From the NCBI RefSeq assembly GCF_002139855.1, contig NZ_CP018789.1:1426001-1490000 (forward strand): a stretch of DNA of 64,000 bases, in the 5' to 3' direction. The translations under genes were made by a program, and so were the position numbers. Source of the DNA: Campylobacter porcelli. Lineage in GTDB: Bacteria > Campylobacterota > Campylobacteria > Campylobacterales > Campylobacteraceae. A model generated the notes under the pieces. That model was not told where the DNA came from, ran no database searches, and saw only the letters and a list, made by a program, of their open reading frames with translations. Below, one piece after another: positions 49,908 to 57,797 of this stretch; positions within the stretch are counted from its first letter, which is position 1; every line of letters begins with the position of its first letter.

Positions 49908-49938
49908 AAAAAGGCAGGAGTCATCTCCATGCCTTTTT
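49908..49938. terminator. Strong bidirectional terminator typA/acfC
   Basis: AAAAAGGCAGGAG pairs with CTCC-A-TGCCTTTTT with one bulged A, a stem of about 13 pairs ending in T-runs on both strands. It lies 10 bases after the typA stop and 24 before the acfC stop on the other strand. Confidence 0.85.
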
Positions 49939-49961
49939 AAATTTAAATTATTTTACTTCAA

Positions 49962-50705
49962 TTATTTTACTTGCCAGCCCCATTTTTTCCATACTTTTTG
50001 AGCATCTTTAGATTGGACAAATTTTATAAATTCCATAGCAACTTCTTTATTTTTTGTGCTATTTGTTACAGCTATCTCTGCTGCACGATAAATTATAAAA
50101 TCTTTACCAGCTTGTACAAAATCTACTTTATCCTCACCTAAAACTTTAGCCCAATGAGACCATATTATAAGTGCATCTACGCTATCATCACTATTCCAGC
50201 GATCAACTGCCATTTTTGAATTTGGAGCATAATACACTATATTTTTTCTAAGTTTTAATAGATCTTTTCTTTTACCATTTTTAAGCGCCATATCTTCATA
50301 TAGACCCACTTGACCAGCACCATCTACAACCATTACATTAATATTATCTTTAAGTAGATCTTTAAAACTTTTTATATTTTTAGGATTTCCTTTTTTAACT
50401 ACTATTCCAGCCTCTCTAATATTTAAAACCTCTACATTTTTAACATCTAAATTACCATCAAATGCTTTAATAAATCCATCCATCATAGATGAGTTACCAG
50501 CAAAAATAATATCAGCATCTGCTTTTGCTTGATTGATCCACTGACCAGTAGGACCTGCAACTATTTTAACTTTTTTACCTTTTTTAGCTTCAAATTCAGT
50601 TGCTAATTCTTTTAAAACAGGAGCTGGGCCACCAGGTCCATACGCAATAACTTCTGCATATATAGCTGAACTAAATAGCAAAGATGCAAACAATATTTTT
50701 TTCAT
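49962..50705 (-). CDS. AcfC-like periplasmic substrate-binding protein
   Basis: The 247 residues start with a signal peptide (MKKILFASLLFSSAIYA). The mature N-terminus VIAYGPGGPAPVLKELA, the motif AGPTGQWINQAKADADIIFA and NIVYYAPNSKMAVDRW match the accessory colonisation factor AcfC family, a type II binding-protein fold close to ModA and sulfate-binding proteins. Ligand is probably an oxyanion or organic anion. No permease or ATPase gene adjoins it, so it may serve a distant transporter or a signalling receptor. The gene is monocistronic, with a terminator after it. Confidence 0.82.
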   Translation of the reverse strand: MKKILFASLLFSSAIYAEVIAYGPGGPAPVLKELATEFEAKKGKKVKIVAGPTGQWINQAKADADIIFAGNSSMMDGFIKAFDGNLDVKNVEVLNIREAGIVVKKGNPKNIKSFKDLLKDNINVMVVDGAGQVGLYEDMALKNGKRKDLLKLRKNIVYYAPNSKMAVDRWNSDDSVDALIIWSHWAKVLGEDKVDFVQAGKDFIIYRAAEIAVTNSTKNKEVAMEFIKFVQSKDAQKVWKKWGWQVK

Positions 50706-50740
50706 AAATATTTCCTTAATAATAAAATTTAAGCCTAATG

Positions 50741-50824
50741 ATTCTACATATTTTTTATTAATAAAATTAAAATTTCATACAGTCTAAAAATTTTAACCAA
50801 ATATTGGCAAAATACCGCTATAAT
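50741..50824. promoter_or_regulatory. Divergent -10 boxes, acfC-like gene (-) and nitroreductase (+)
   Basis: ATTCTA at 50741-50746 reads TAGAAT on the minus strand, 36 bases before the binding-protein ATG. TATAAT at 50819-50824 lies 26 bases before the nitroreductase ATG. Confidence 0.45.
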
Positions 50825-50849
50825 CTACAAAATAACTAAAGGAGAATAG

Positions 50850-51449
50850 ATGAAAAAAATAATGCAAGAACGCTACTCATGTAGAGAATTTAACTCCAAA
50901 AAGATAGATAATAGCATTATAGAAGAGATCCTAGACCTTACTAGATTAAGCCCAAGCTCATGCGGACTTGAGCCATGGAAATTTATGGTAGTTAGCAAAG
51001 AAAATGATCTAAAAGAGCTAGGTCAAATCTGCAACGATCAAGCCCAAGTAAGCGGATGTAGCCACGCTATAATCGTAATTGCAAGAAATGATCTAAAAGG
51101 TGGTTGTGATTTTATAAAAGCTCAAGTAGATCGCAAGCCACGAACACCAGAAAGACTTCAAAAAGCACTTGATCACTTCGCAGCTAGATTTGATCCACAA
51201 ACTAATGAAGAACTAATGCACTACGCCTCGCTCCAATGCTATATCGCAAGTGCTAATATGGTAAATATCGCTCAAAGCCTAGGGGTGAAAAGTTGTATTG
51301 TAGCAGGATTTGATCCGCAAAAATTAGATAAATTTGTATCGCTTGGAGAGCATTTTAAGCCTGTTTTGGTTATCGCTTTGGGGTATAGCGATGAGATTGC
51401 TCCGTCTAAAACACGCCAAAGCTTAGATAAAATCGTAATATACAAATAG
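50850..51449 (+). CDS. NAD(P)H nitroreductase, RdxA/NfsB family
   Basis: The 199-residue FMN enzyme has the family N-terminus QERYSCREFNSKKID, LTRLSPSSCGLEPWKFMVVS, the FMN-binding segment SLGVKSCIVAGFDPQKL and the C-terminal VIALGYSDE. The pattern is close to RdxA, the enzyme that activates metronidazole in Helicobacter and Campylobacter. Several paralogues exist, so the symbol is not given. AAGGAG precedes the ATG. thyX follows after eight bases. Confidence 0.85.
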   Translation: MKKIMQERYSCREFNSKKIDNSIIEEILDLTRLSPSSCGLEPWKFMVVSKENDLKELGQICNDQAQVSGCSHAIIVIARNDLKGGCDFIKAQVDRKPRTPERLQKALDHFAARFDPQTNEELMHYASLQCYIASANMVNIAQSLGVKSCIVAGFDPQKLDKFVSLGEHFKPVLVIALGYSDEIAPSKTRQSLDKIVIYK

Positions 51450-51457
51450 GTCAAAAT

Positions 51458-52078
51458 ATGGAAGTTACACTGCTAAATTACACTCCGCTATGGATCTGCT
51501 CTAATGCTATTCGCACTTGTTGGCAAAGCTTTGATAAGGGCGATAATGGCGGAGAAAAAGATATTGAACTCATAGATAGAGTAGGAAATAAATTTAAACA
51601 CGCAAGCACACTAGAGCACCTATTTTACAACTTCTATATAAAGGGGATTAGTAGAGCTTGCTTACAAGAGTTAGCAAGGCATAGAGTAGCAAGTCTAAGC
51701 GTAAAATCCACTCGCTACACACTAAAAGAGTTAAAAAACCAAAGCGAATTTAAAGCTGGAGATTTTGAGAATGCAAGTAGGTATTTGGTACTAACTGGCA
51801 ATGAGCTTGTCGATAATGCAAGTATAAATGCACTTGAGAATTTACGCCAAATTCTAAGCCAAAATACAAGCTTAGATATAGCCAAATACTGCCTTCCAGA
51901 AAGCTATAAAACCGAGCTTAGCTGGAGCATAAACGCTAGAAGCCTTCAGAATTTTATAAGTCTTAGAAGCTCTAAAAGTGCTCTTTGGGAGATTAGAAAT
52001 TTAGCAAATCTAATCTACCAAAACATCCCTAATGAGCATAAATTTATCTATCAAGAGTGTATTTATAACGTAAAATAA
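51458..52078 (+). CDS. thyX: Flavin-dependent thymidylate synthase ThyX
   Basis: Makes dTMP from dUMP using FAD and methylene-tetrahydrofolate. The 206 residues contain the ThyX motif ELARHRVASLSVKSTRYT, where the canonical RHRxxSxNxxSxRY has Ser in place of Asn, and WSINARSLQNFISLR near the C-terminus. Length fits the epsilonproteobacterial type. Its last 35 bases overlap the convergent MFS gene. Confidence 0.92.
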   Translation: MEVTLLNYTPLWICSNAIRTCWQSFDKGDNGGEKDIELIDRVGNKFKHASTLEHLFYNFYIKGISRACLQELARHRVASLSVKSTRYTLKELKNQSEFKAGDFENASRYLVLTGNELVDNASINALENLRQILSQNTSLDIAKYCLPESYKTELSWSINARSLQNFISLRSSKSALWEIRNLANLIYQNIPNEHKFIYQECIYNVK

Positions 52079-53234
52079 CTGCCATCACGCACGGCACTAG
52101 CATAATCAAAGCTAAAAATAGCGGAGTATTTGCTTCAAGCACCCCCACGCCAAATGCGATAACTCCAGCTAACCCAAACTGCATAACGCCAAGCACCGCT
52201 GATGCAGTGCCTGAATGGTCTTTAAATCTTGCCATCGCTAAGGTGGTTGAATTTGGCAAGATAAATCCTAGCATTCCAATAGCTATAAACACTCCAATCT
52301 CAAAAGCCCAAAATCCAAGCTGGATAAATGCCGCAAAGCTAATAAAAATTAACGCTACAAGCATAGCAATCAAGGCAAATTTAAGCAAAATTTCGCAATC
52401 AAATTTTCTACTAAGCCTAGCATTAATATTAGCAAACAAAACAAAAGAGAAAGAATTAATACCAAATAATATACCATATTTAGTCTCATCAAGCCCAAAA
52501 TGCCCCATAAAAACAAATGATGAACCAGTAATATAAGCAAAAAGCACCGCCGAAGCAAGGGCTCCAATCAAGCAATAAAGAATAAAAATAGGCTCTTTTA
52601 AAACAAATTTATAGCTGTTAATTGTCGCTTTGTGAGAGAATTTAACTCGTTCTACCATAGACTCCTTAAGCCCAAAAATGATGAATAAAAGTAGCAAAAT
52701 ACCTAGCATAAATAGCACCGCAAATATGCTTTGCCAAGAAAAGTATCTTAGCAAAATACCGCCAAATGTCGGCGATAGCATAGGTGCAAGCGATGAAAAG
52801 ACCATCATCAAAGCATATATCCCAGCAGCATCTTTAATATCAAAATTATCATTGACAATCGCCCTAGCGATCACCACACCAGCACATCCGCCAAGTGCTT
52901 CAAAAAATCTTAAAGTGATAAAAACATAGATATTATCCACCATCACGCACCCAAGACTTGAAGCGATAAATATCAAAATACCGATAATAAGCAGCATTTT
53001 ACGACCAAAAATATCGCTCAAAGGCCCATAAATCAGCTGCCCAAACGCAAATGCTATAAAAAAACTAGCCAAGCTAAGCTGAGTTAAAAACTCACTAGCC
53101 TCAAAACTACTTTGAACATGAGAAAGCGCAGGTAGATACATATCAGTAGATAATGGCGCAATGCTAGACATAAAAGCTAAAATAATGATTAATTTAAATT
53201 TAGAAAATCCATGAACTTTTGAACTACTTTGCAT
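52044..53234 (-). CDS. Bcr/CflA-family multidrug MFS transporter
   Basis: The 396-residue protein has 12 membrane helices. Landmarks are STDMYLPALSHVQSSF in helix 1, the MFS A-motif GQLIYGPLSDIFGRKM and the antiporter motif C region SSLAPMLSPTFGGILL. It probably exports toxic compounds by proton antiport. Substrates are unknown. The gene overlaps thyX by 35 bases tail to tail, leaving no room for a terminator between them. Confidence 0.9.
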   Translation of the reverse strand: MQSSSKVHGFSKFKLIIILAFMSSIAPLSTDMYLPALSHVQSSFEASEFLTQLSLASFFIAFAFGQLIYGPLSDIFGRKMLLIIGILIFIASSLGCVMVDNIYVFITLRFFEALGGCAGVVIARAIVNDNFDIKDAAGIYALMMVFSSLAPMLSPTFGGILLRYFSWQSIFAVLFMLGILLLLFIIFGLKESMVERVKFSHKATINSYKFVLKEPIFILYCLIGALASAVLFAYITGSSFVFMGHFGLDETKYGILFGINSFSFVLFANINARLSRKFDCEILLKFALIAMLVALIFISFAAFIQLGFWAFEIGVFIAIGMLGFILPNSTTLAMARFKDHSGTASAVLGVMQFGLAGVIAFGVGVLEANTPLFLALIMLVPCVMAVILRYKYTLDR

Positions 53235-53266
53235 AAAATAGCCTTAAATTTCAGTTGATTAAGTAG

Positions 53267-53356
53267 TGGCCGGGAGAAAGGGATTCGAACCCCTGGAGGC
53301 TTTCACACCTCAACGGTTTTCAAGACCGCCGCTTTCGACCACTCAGCCATCTCCCG
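53267..53356 (-). tRNA. tRNA-Ser (TGA)
   Basis: The 90-base cloverleaf has a long variable arm. The acceptor CGGGAGA pairs with TCTCCCG, the anticodon stem CGGTC/GACCG-type loop carries TGA, and CCA is encoded. It is the last gene of a four-tRNA minus-strand cluster. Confidence 0.95.
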
Positions 53357-53362
53357 AAATAA

Positions 53363-53515
53363 TTAATTAGAAGTTTTCTCCTCTACCCAGCTAGCACCTT
53401 GATTGATCTTACCTTTAGACCACTCATAAGCACTTCTAGAATCCTCTTTGACTCCATGCCATGTATTAGAACATCCATATAATAACAAGATAAAAGTATA
53501 AACTATATAACGCAT
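53363..53515 (-). CDS. Entericidin-like small lipoprotein
   Basis: A 50-residue protein starts at ATG 53515 behind AGGG and ends six bases from tRNA-Ser. The N-terminus MRYIVYTFILLLYGC is a lipoprotein signal with the lipid-accepting Cys15. The mature part CSNTWHGVKEDSRSAYEWSK resembles entericidin A/B (Cys-Asn-Thr ... Gly-x-x-x-Asp). Entericidins are small envelope lipoproteins linked to stress lysis. It sits between tRNA-Cys and tRNA-Ser and would be transcribed with the tRNA cluster. The longer frame reading through tRNA-Cys is not credible. Confidence 0.75.
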   Translation of the reverse strand: MRYIVYTFILLLYGCSNTWHGVKEDSRSAYEWSKGKINQGASWVEEKTSN

Positions 53516-53532
53516 ATTAACCCTGTAAAATA

Positions 53533-53606
53533 TGGAGGCGACACCCAGATTCGAACTGGGGGTAAAAGCTTTGCAGGCTTCTGCCTTACCACTTGGCCAT
53601 GTCGCC
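53533..53606 (-). tRNA. tRNA-Cys (GCA)
   Basis: The 74-base cloverleaf has acceptor GGCGACA pairing with TGTCGCC, anticodon GCA in the loop CTGCAAA and an encoded CCA. It lies between tRNA-Leu and the lipoprotein gene. Confidence 0.95.
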
Positions 53607-53611
53607 ATGTG

Positions 53612-53698
53612 TGGTGCCCAGAGCCGGACTTGAACCGGCACGGAAGTAATTTCCGAGGGATTTTAAGTCCCTTGTGTCTACCATTCCACCACCTGGGC
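53612..53698 (-). tRNA. tRNA-Leu (TAA)
   Basis: The 87-base cloverleaf has a long variable arm. The acceptor GCCCAGG pairs with TCTGGGC (one mismatch), the anticodon is TAA, and CCA is encoded. It is separated from its neighbours by five and six bases. Confidence 0.95.
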
Positions 53699-53704
53699 AA
53701 AATA

Positions 53705-53779
53705 TGGAGCGGGAAACGAGATTCGAACTCGCGACCCCAACCTTGGCAAGGTTGTGCTCTACCCCTGAGCTATTCCCGC
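53705..53779 (-). tRNA. tRNA-Gly (GCC)
   Basis: The 75-base cloverleaf has acceptor GCGGGAA pairing with TTCCCGC, anticodon GCC within TTGCCAA and an encoded CCA. It is the first gene of the cluster Gly-Leu-Cys-lipoprotein-Ser. Confidence 0.95.
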
Positions 53780-53797
53780 AATAATTTTGAAAGTTGA

Positions 53798-53803
53798 ATA
53801 ATA
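53798..53803 (-). promoter_or_regulatory. -10 box for the tRNA cluster
   Basis: ATAATA on the plus strand reads TATTAT on the minus strand, 19 bases before the mature tRNA-Gly. Confidence 0.4.
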
Positions 53804-53906
53804 GCAAAAGAAAACTTAAAATTTAATTTGATTAAATGAATTTGGCAAATTTATTTAATTTCATAAAATTATAAGCAAAATAAGTGTATCATTACGCCAT
53901 CTTGAT

Positions 53907-53982
<76 letters not shown>

Positions 53983-54286
53983 ATTAAGCTTATTTTAAAT
54001 TTCTTTTGATTTACAATATTTTAAAATAACACGATATATCCGCTATTTTAGCTTATTTTGACTTAACTTGCTTTTGATATAAGATAAATAAGTAACTAGA
54101 AAATTATTAGGTAACTTTTACTAAAAGGACGGCAAAATAAGCAATATCTCAAAGGCAAATTTACTAGATTATATACTTAGCTAACCCATACCAAGCATAT
54201 TTATCTGCGTTAATTCGCCTTGTGATACTATTTCTCAAGCCTATATAAGATAAAGACTTCTTGCGAAGTCTAGCAAAACAAAAATA
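53983..54286. other. Gene-free stretch between tRNA-Ala and flgE2
   Basis: About 300 AT-rich bases with no frame longer than 26 codons that has a credible start. Its only clear element is the hairpin at 54254-54271. No repeat shared with the rest of the window was seen. Confidence 0.5.
54254..54271 (-). terminator. Terminator of flgE2
   Basis: AGACTTC and GAAGTCT form a perfect seven-pair stem with a four-base loop. On the minus strand it is followed by TTTATC, 16 bases after the flgE2 stop. Confidence 0.7.
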
Positions 54287-57079
54287 CTATTGCTTAATTT
54301 GTAATAAAGCTGTTAGCATTTGATCACTAGTGGTGATGGTTTTGGAGTTGGCTTGATAGCCTCTTTGGACTACGATGAGTTGAGTTAGAGCCCTACTTAA
54401 ATCCACATTACTCATCTCCAAAGCACTTGCTGTGATAGTCCCACGCCTACTAGTTCCTGCCGCGCCAAAGACTGGATCACCGCTATTTGCTGTTTGGCTA
54501 AATATATTTCCACCCCTAGTCTCTAAGCCTTCGTTATTTGTAAATACCGCTAGACTCACTTGCGCTAAGCCAAAGCTTCTACCATTACTAAAGCTACCTA
54601 TTATCGTTCCTGATTCATCTATCCTTGTGCCTGTTAGGTTACCGGCGGCGTAGCCATCTTGGACGATATTGTCAGTTGAGCTTGGGTTATCGTTGCTTCT
54701 TAGGCCGTTTGAGTCGCCAATTTTACCGAAATTTAGCTCTATATTTTGGCCGGGAGCTGATCCGTTATTGGCTGTGAAGGTCAGCGTCGATGGGGTAAAG
54801 CCTAGCAAGGTTCCATCGTTATTAAACCTTGCTGAGCCTGATATTACATTTGATACAGCGCCATCAGCATTTAGCACACCTGGCTCTGGGACTTGGATGA
54901 GAAGAGACCACTCGGTGCCATTTTCTGGACTATAACTCACCTTTCTCCACTCAAATTTAATCTCATGTTTAGAGCCTAAACTATCATAAATTTCAGTTGT
55001 AGCAGCGTGGCTAGACATTGTAAGGTTGCTACTAACTCTTGAGCTAGTTCCTGTGCTTAGGCCACCGCTAAGGCTTTTGAATACATCAGCTAGGGCTGAG
55101 TTTTCATTGATATTTTGTGCTAGATTGCTATAGCCTGTAACTGAAATTTGCATATTATAGTCATTGATATATGTATCTTGATTTGATGGGACTTGTTTTT
55201 GGCCATTTGCGTCGGTAAAGGCATTTGGGCTATCTTTTACCGGAGTTCCACCTGGACCAGCTGGGTTTGCTTGAGTCATGTGGCCATCATTTTGGCCGTA
55301 GCTAGCATCGCCGGCTGGGTTTTCGAAGACGAATTGACCCTTTTCATTGACTGTTACTTTCACCCCATCATTTAAATTCGTATCTCTATATGTGGCGTTG
55401 CTATGTTCGTTACCGGTTGGAGCTGGTAAGCCATTAGCGGCGTTATTATTAGCATCTGGATTTCCATCGGCATCTAGCGGAGAATTCCACTCGTTGGCAG
55501 CAAATTGAGCTAATTTATCATTAGTTACTAGCTCTCTTATAGCTTCTTTTAGATCGTTGGCAGTAGTGTTCGCATTGTTATTATTCATTATTCCTTGTGC
55601 TGATCTTAGCACTTCTACTATCGTAGCTACGGCACCTTCAGAGATTGGGGCAGTTACGGCGCCTCTATCTCGTAAGCCATTAAATGTATCTTGTCCGTCT
55701 TGTAATGCTTGAGTTATTTGCCCATTTATTGTAGTTTTTATTTGCCCTATATTTTGACCTTTAGCTAGTTCTTCATCAATTATCTGTAACATTCTATTTG
55801 TTACATATGTCGCACCATTTACGGCATTTGAGACATTAGAGCCACTATAATTGACATACTCTCTAGCGTCTGTTTGCATAGCTTTTCTTAGATCTTCTGT
55901 GGTTCTAACTACCCTAGCAGCACTATCACTATATAGATGGCCCGCTTCAGTGCCAGCAGCTGATGAGTAGGTGTATTTATATGCGGTTATGATATTTGTG
56001 CTTTTGATAGATGTGCTATCATCTTCATATGCTTTGATCTTGATGTTTTTGGATTCATCGGTGGTGCCGGTGTTGTTGTTGTTTGTTAGTTGGAGTTCGT
56101 TGCCATTTATTACGGTGGCTTGGACGCCTGTTTTGTTAGTAAATTCATTTATCTTTTTGGCTACTTCATCCATGCTAGCGATGGTAGTAGCTGGTATCTC
56201 AATGCCATTTAGTGAGATATGTAGGGTGCGATTTTGCGCTTGGTTGTTATTTAAAGGGCCAAATGTAACCTTCGCATCAGCGTAGCTGACCCACATACCT
56301 TGGCCCTCTCGTAGATTTATCCCTTCTCCTGCGCCGTTAAATACCACGCCTAGATCCACGCCGGCTTCTTTGACGGCTACTTCTTTGTTTGAGTTTATAT
56401 AATATGTGTTGGTGTTTAGGTCGTTTGGATTTTTCGCTTCACCATCATCCCAAAGGCCATTGCCATTAAGGTCTAAAAAGTCGTTGAATTCATCTAGCGC
56501 ATAGATTGGGGAGCTTTTGGTGCCTATGTTTGAGCCGGAATTTAGATTGGCGATGATGGCTAGCTCGCTAGTTGGATTAGCCTCCATAGACATACCTGGT
56601 TCTATAACGATATTTTTAAGCGGTCCGGTAGGATCTATCATGCCGGTATCCTCATTTCTTAACCAACCTTGGACTATATAACCATTGCGATCTACGAAAT
56701 TCCCCACAGAATCTAGGCTAAAATCCCCATTTCTAGTATATAGATAGGTCTTGCCACCATCTGGTGATACGACGAAAAATCCATCGCCTTGGATCGCCAT
56801 ATCGCTTTGTTTATCTGTGGTTTGGATGGTTCCTTGCTTGAAAATTTTGGTTACTGTATTGACTGTGGAGCCAAGGCCGATTTGCATAGAGTTTTTACCG
56901 CCCAGATCGCCTTGTGGAGCGGTGGCGACTTTTTGAGTCTGGCTGAATAGATCCGCAAAACTCGCACGAGAATACTTAAATCCTACGGTATTGACATTTG
57001 CTATGTTGTTACCTTCAACATCCATTGCTACTTGGTGCGCCTGAAGACCAGTAACTCCAGACCATAATGCGCCCATCAT
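54287..57079 (-). CDS. flgE2: Major flagellar hook protein (large FlgE type)
   Basis: The 930-residue protein has the conserved hook N-terminus (MMGALWSGVTGLQAHQVAMD, NTVGFKYSRASFADLF) and C-terminus (LEMSNVDLSRALTQLIVVQR) flanking a very long central surface-exposed region rich in Asn, Gly and Thr. Campylobacter hooks are built from such an enlarged FlgE. ATG at 57079 is chosen: AAAGGA lies six bases upstream, and the longer frame would run through the sigma-54 promoter. The gene is monocistronic, with promoter and terminator visible. Confidence 0.93.
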   Translation of the reverse strand: MMGALWSGVTGLQAHQVAMDVEGNNIANVNTVGFKYSRASFADLFSQTQKVATAPQGDLGGKNSMQIGLGSTVNTVTKIFKQGTIQTTDKQSDMAIQGDGFFVVSPDGGKTYLYTRNGDFSLDSVGNFVDRNGYIVQGWLRNEDTGMIDPTGPLKNIVIEPGMSMEANPTSELAIIANLNSGSNIGTKSSPIYALDEFNDFLDLNGNGLWDDGEAKNPNDLNTNTYYINSNKEVAVKEAGVDLGVVFNGAGEGINLREGQGMWVSYADAKVTFGPLNNNQAQNRTLHISLNGIEIPATTIASMDEVAKKINEFTNKTGVQATVINGNELQLTNNNNTGTTDESKNIKIKAYEDDSTSIKSTNIITAYKYTYSSAAGTEAGHLYSDSAARVVRTTEDLRKAMQTDAREYVNYSGSNVSNAVNGATYVTNRMLQIIDEELAKGQNIGQIKTTINGQITQALQDGQDTFNGLRDRGAVTAPISEGAVATIVEVLRSAQGIMNNNNANTTANDLKEAIRELVTNDKLAQFAANEWNSPLDADGNPDANNNAANGLPAPTGNEHSNATYRDTNLNDGVKVTVNEKGQFVFENPAGDASYGQNDGHMTQANPAGPGGTPVKDSPNAFTDANGQKQVPSNQDTYINDYNMQISVTGYSNLAQNINENSALADVFKSLSGGLSTGTSSRVSSNLTMSSHAATTEIYDSLGSKHEIKFEWRKVSYSPENGTEWSLLIQVPEPGVLNADGAVSNVISGSARFNNDGTLLGFTPSTLTFTANNGSAPGQNIELNFGKIGDSNGLRSNDNPSSTDNIVQDGYAAGNLTGTRIDESGTIIGSFSNGRSFGLAQVSLAVFTNNEGLETRGGNIFSQTANSGDPVFGAAGTSRRGTITASALEMSNVDLSRALTQLIVVQRGYQANSKTITTSDQMLTALLQIKQ

Positions 57080-57121
57080 TGGTAATCCTTTATATTGGAA
57101 TTTGATTTTTGGGTATGGGGA

Positions 57122-57140
57122 AAGCAAAAAGCGTTCCAAA
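57122..57140 (-). promoter_or_regulatory. Sigma-54 promoter of flgE2
   Basis: The minus strand reads TTTGGAACGCTTTTTGCTT, a near-perfect match to the Campylobacter consensus TTGGAAC-N4-TTGCTT with GG and GC 12 bases apart. The hook ATG is 45 bases downstream of the GC. Confidence 0.92.
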
Positions 57141-57180
57141 ATTTGGTTTTTGGATTTTGCTTTAACTTTTTATAAAAATT

Positions 57181-57221
57181 TTTTATAAAATAAAAATGCC
57201 AAACTGGGAAGGGGTTGGGAT
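57181..57221 (+). repeat. Module A, copy A1 (direct copy A2, inverted copy A3)
   Basis: A 41-base unit with core ATGCCAAACTGGGAAGGGGT is identical at 57181-57221 and 57576-57616. A3 is inverted at 63095-63130. In A1 the G-runs continue to 57230, giving four runs of three or more G with loops of 2, 2 and 7, a G-quadruplex pattern. Confidence 0.9.
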
Positions 57222-57247
57222 CTTAAGGGGTAACCCTACGCAGTAGG

Positions 57248-57306
57248 GACTTTAGTGTTTGCTACTTTAGCACGGACTTTGTTCGTGCGTTAAAAGTAGG
57301 TAAAAA
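57248..57306. repeat. Module C, 59-base perfect inverted repeat, left arm (partner 57639-57697)
   Basis: The 59 bases from 57248 are, base for base, the reverse complement of 57639-57697. Each arm also contains its own hairpin (GCACGGAC / GTTCGTGC). The arms enclose about 330 bases holding modules B1, F1, H1, G3, A2 and half of B. A transcript crossing both could fold into a 59-pair stem. Confidence 0.92.
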
Positions 57307-57309
57307 ATA

Positions 57310-57356
57310 GGATAGGGGAAACTGTTTTGGCTTTCAAATTTTAGTTTCCCCTGTCC
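57310..57356 (+). repeat. Module B1 hairpin (inverted partner B3 at 63038-63090)
   Basis: GGATAGGGGAAACT (57310-57323) pairs with AGTTTCCCCTGTCC (57343-57356) with one T-G wobble, loop 19 bases. B3 is the same unit on the other strand, with one loop difference and the same wobble. Half of the unit occurs again at 57622-57635. Confidence 0.88.
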
Positions 57357-57407
57357 CTTAAAAAAAGAATTTAAAAAGCTTTTATCGCAAAAATTCTTTT
57401 CCTTTTT

Positions 57408-57459
57408 TTAAGTGGGAAGGGGGATGCTTTTTTGGCAGTCGCTACCCCTTCCCCCTTAA
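57408..57459. repeat. Module F1 hairpin
   Basis: TTAAGTGGGAAGGGG (57408-57422) pairs with CCCCTTCCCCCTTAA (57445-57459) with a single mismatch. A second copy, F2, has the same arms at 57800-57814 and 57904-57918 but holds about 90 bases between them. These include a perfect ten-pair palindrome (TCAAACGATA / TATCGTTTGA, 57846-57870). Confidence 0.82.
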
Positions 57460-57525
57460 CAACCCCCAACCCCTTGAAAAAGCCTTCTAATGGGTGGCTT
57501 ACGCCACGGATTTTGGTTTTTATTC

Positions 57526-57579
57526 CAAATTTTCGCCGTAAAACAACTATTTAGGTTATTTTACTTTTGCGAAAATTTT
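57526..57579. repeat. Module G3: conserved outer stem, different inner stem
   Basis: Outer arms AAATTTTCGC (57527-57536) and GCGAAAATTT (57569-57578) are those of G1 and G2. The inner part is unrelated in sequence yet again self-complementary: GTAAAACAAC (57538-57547) with GTTATTTTAC (57555-57564), one mismatch. Confidence 0.8.
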
Positions 57580-57638
57580 ATAAAATAAAAATGCCAAACT
57601 GGGAAGGGGTTGGGATTTTTAAGGGATAGGGGAAATTA

Positions 57639-57697
57639 TTTTTACCTACTTTTAACGCACGAACAAAGTCCGTGCTAAAGTAGCAAACACTAAAGTC
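57639..57697. repeat. Module C, right arm of the 59-base inverted repeat
   Basis: Exact reverse complement of 57248-57306. It runs straight into an inverted D-type hairpin (CCCCA / TGGGG, 57697-57710), as C1 is preceded by hairpin D1 (CCCTAC / GTAGGG, 57234-57248). Confidence 0.92.
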
Positions 57698-57759
57698 CCC
57701 ATAAATGGGGTACCCCACTTGTGGGGCTTCAGGTGGGTCAAGGGAGCGGAGCTACCTTG

Positions 57760-57797
57760 TCGCAAAGCTGGGCTTAGCTCAGCTGCGAAGTTAAAAA
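57760..57797 (+). repeat. Module K1 hairpin
   Basis: GCTGGGC (57767-57773), loop TTA, GCTCAGC (57777-57783) are flanked by TCGCAAA and TGCGAAGTTAAAAAT, which add an outer TCGC/GCGA stem. K3 (58093-58126) and K2 (minus strand, 63964-63997) share the tail with different, mostly compensated, stem bases. Confidence 0.82.

Noticed and set aside
53503-53807. Several overlapping frames of 60-90 codons across the tRNA cluster
   Set aside because: They read straight through tRNA-Cys, tRNA-Leu and tRNA-Gly. Such frames come from tRNA sequence and have no proper start.
54180-54249. Short frame reading PYQAYLSALIRLVILFLKPI before flgE2
   Set aside because: No start or RBS, and a stop shortly upstream. 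At most a tiny remnant.
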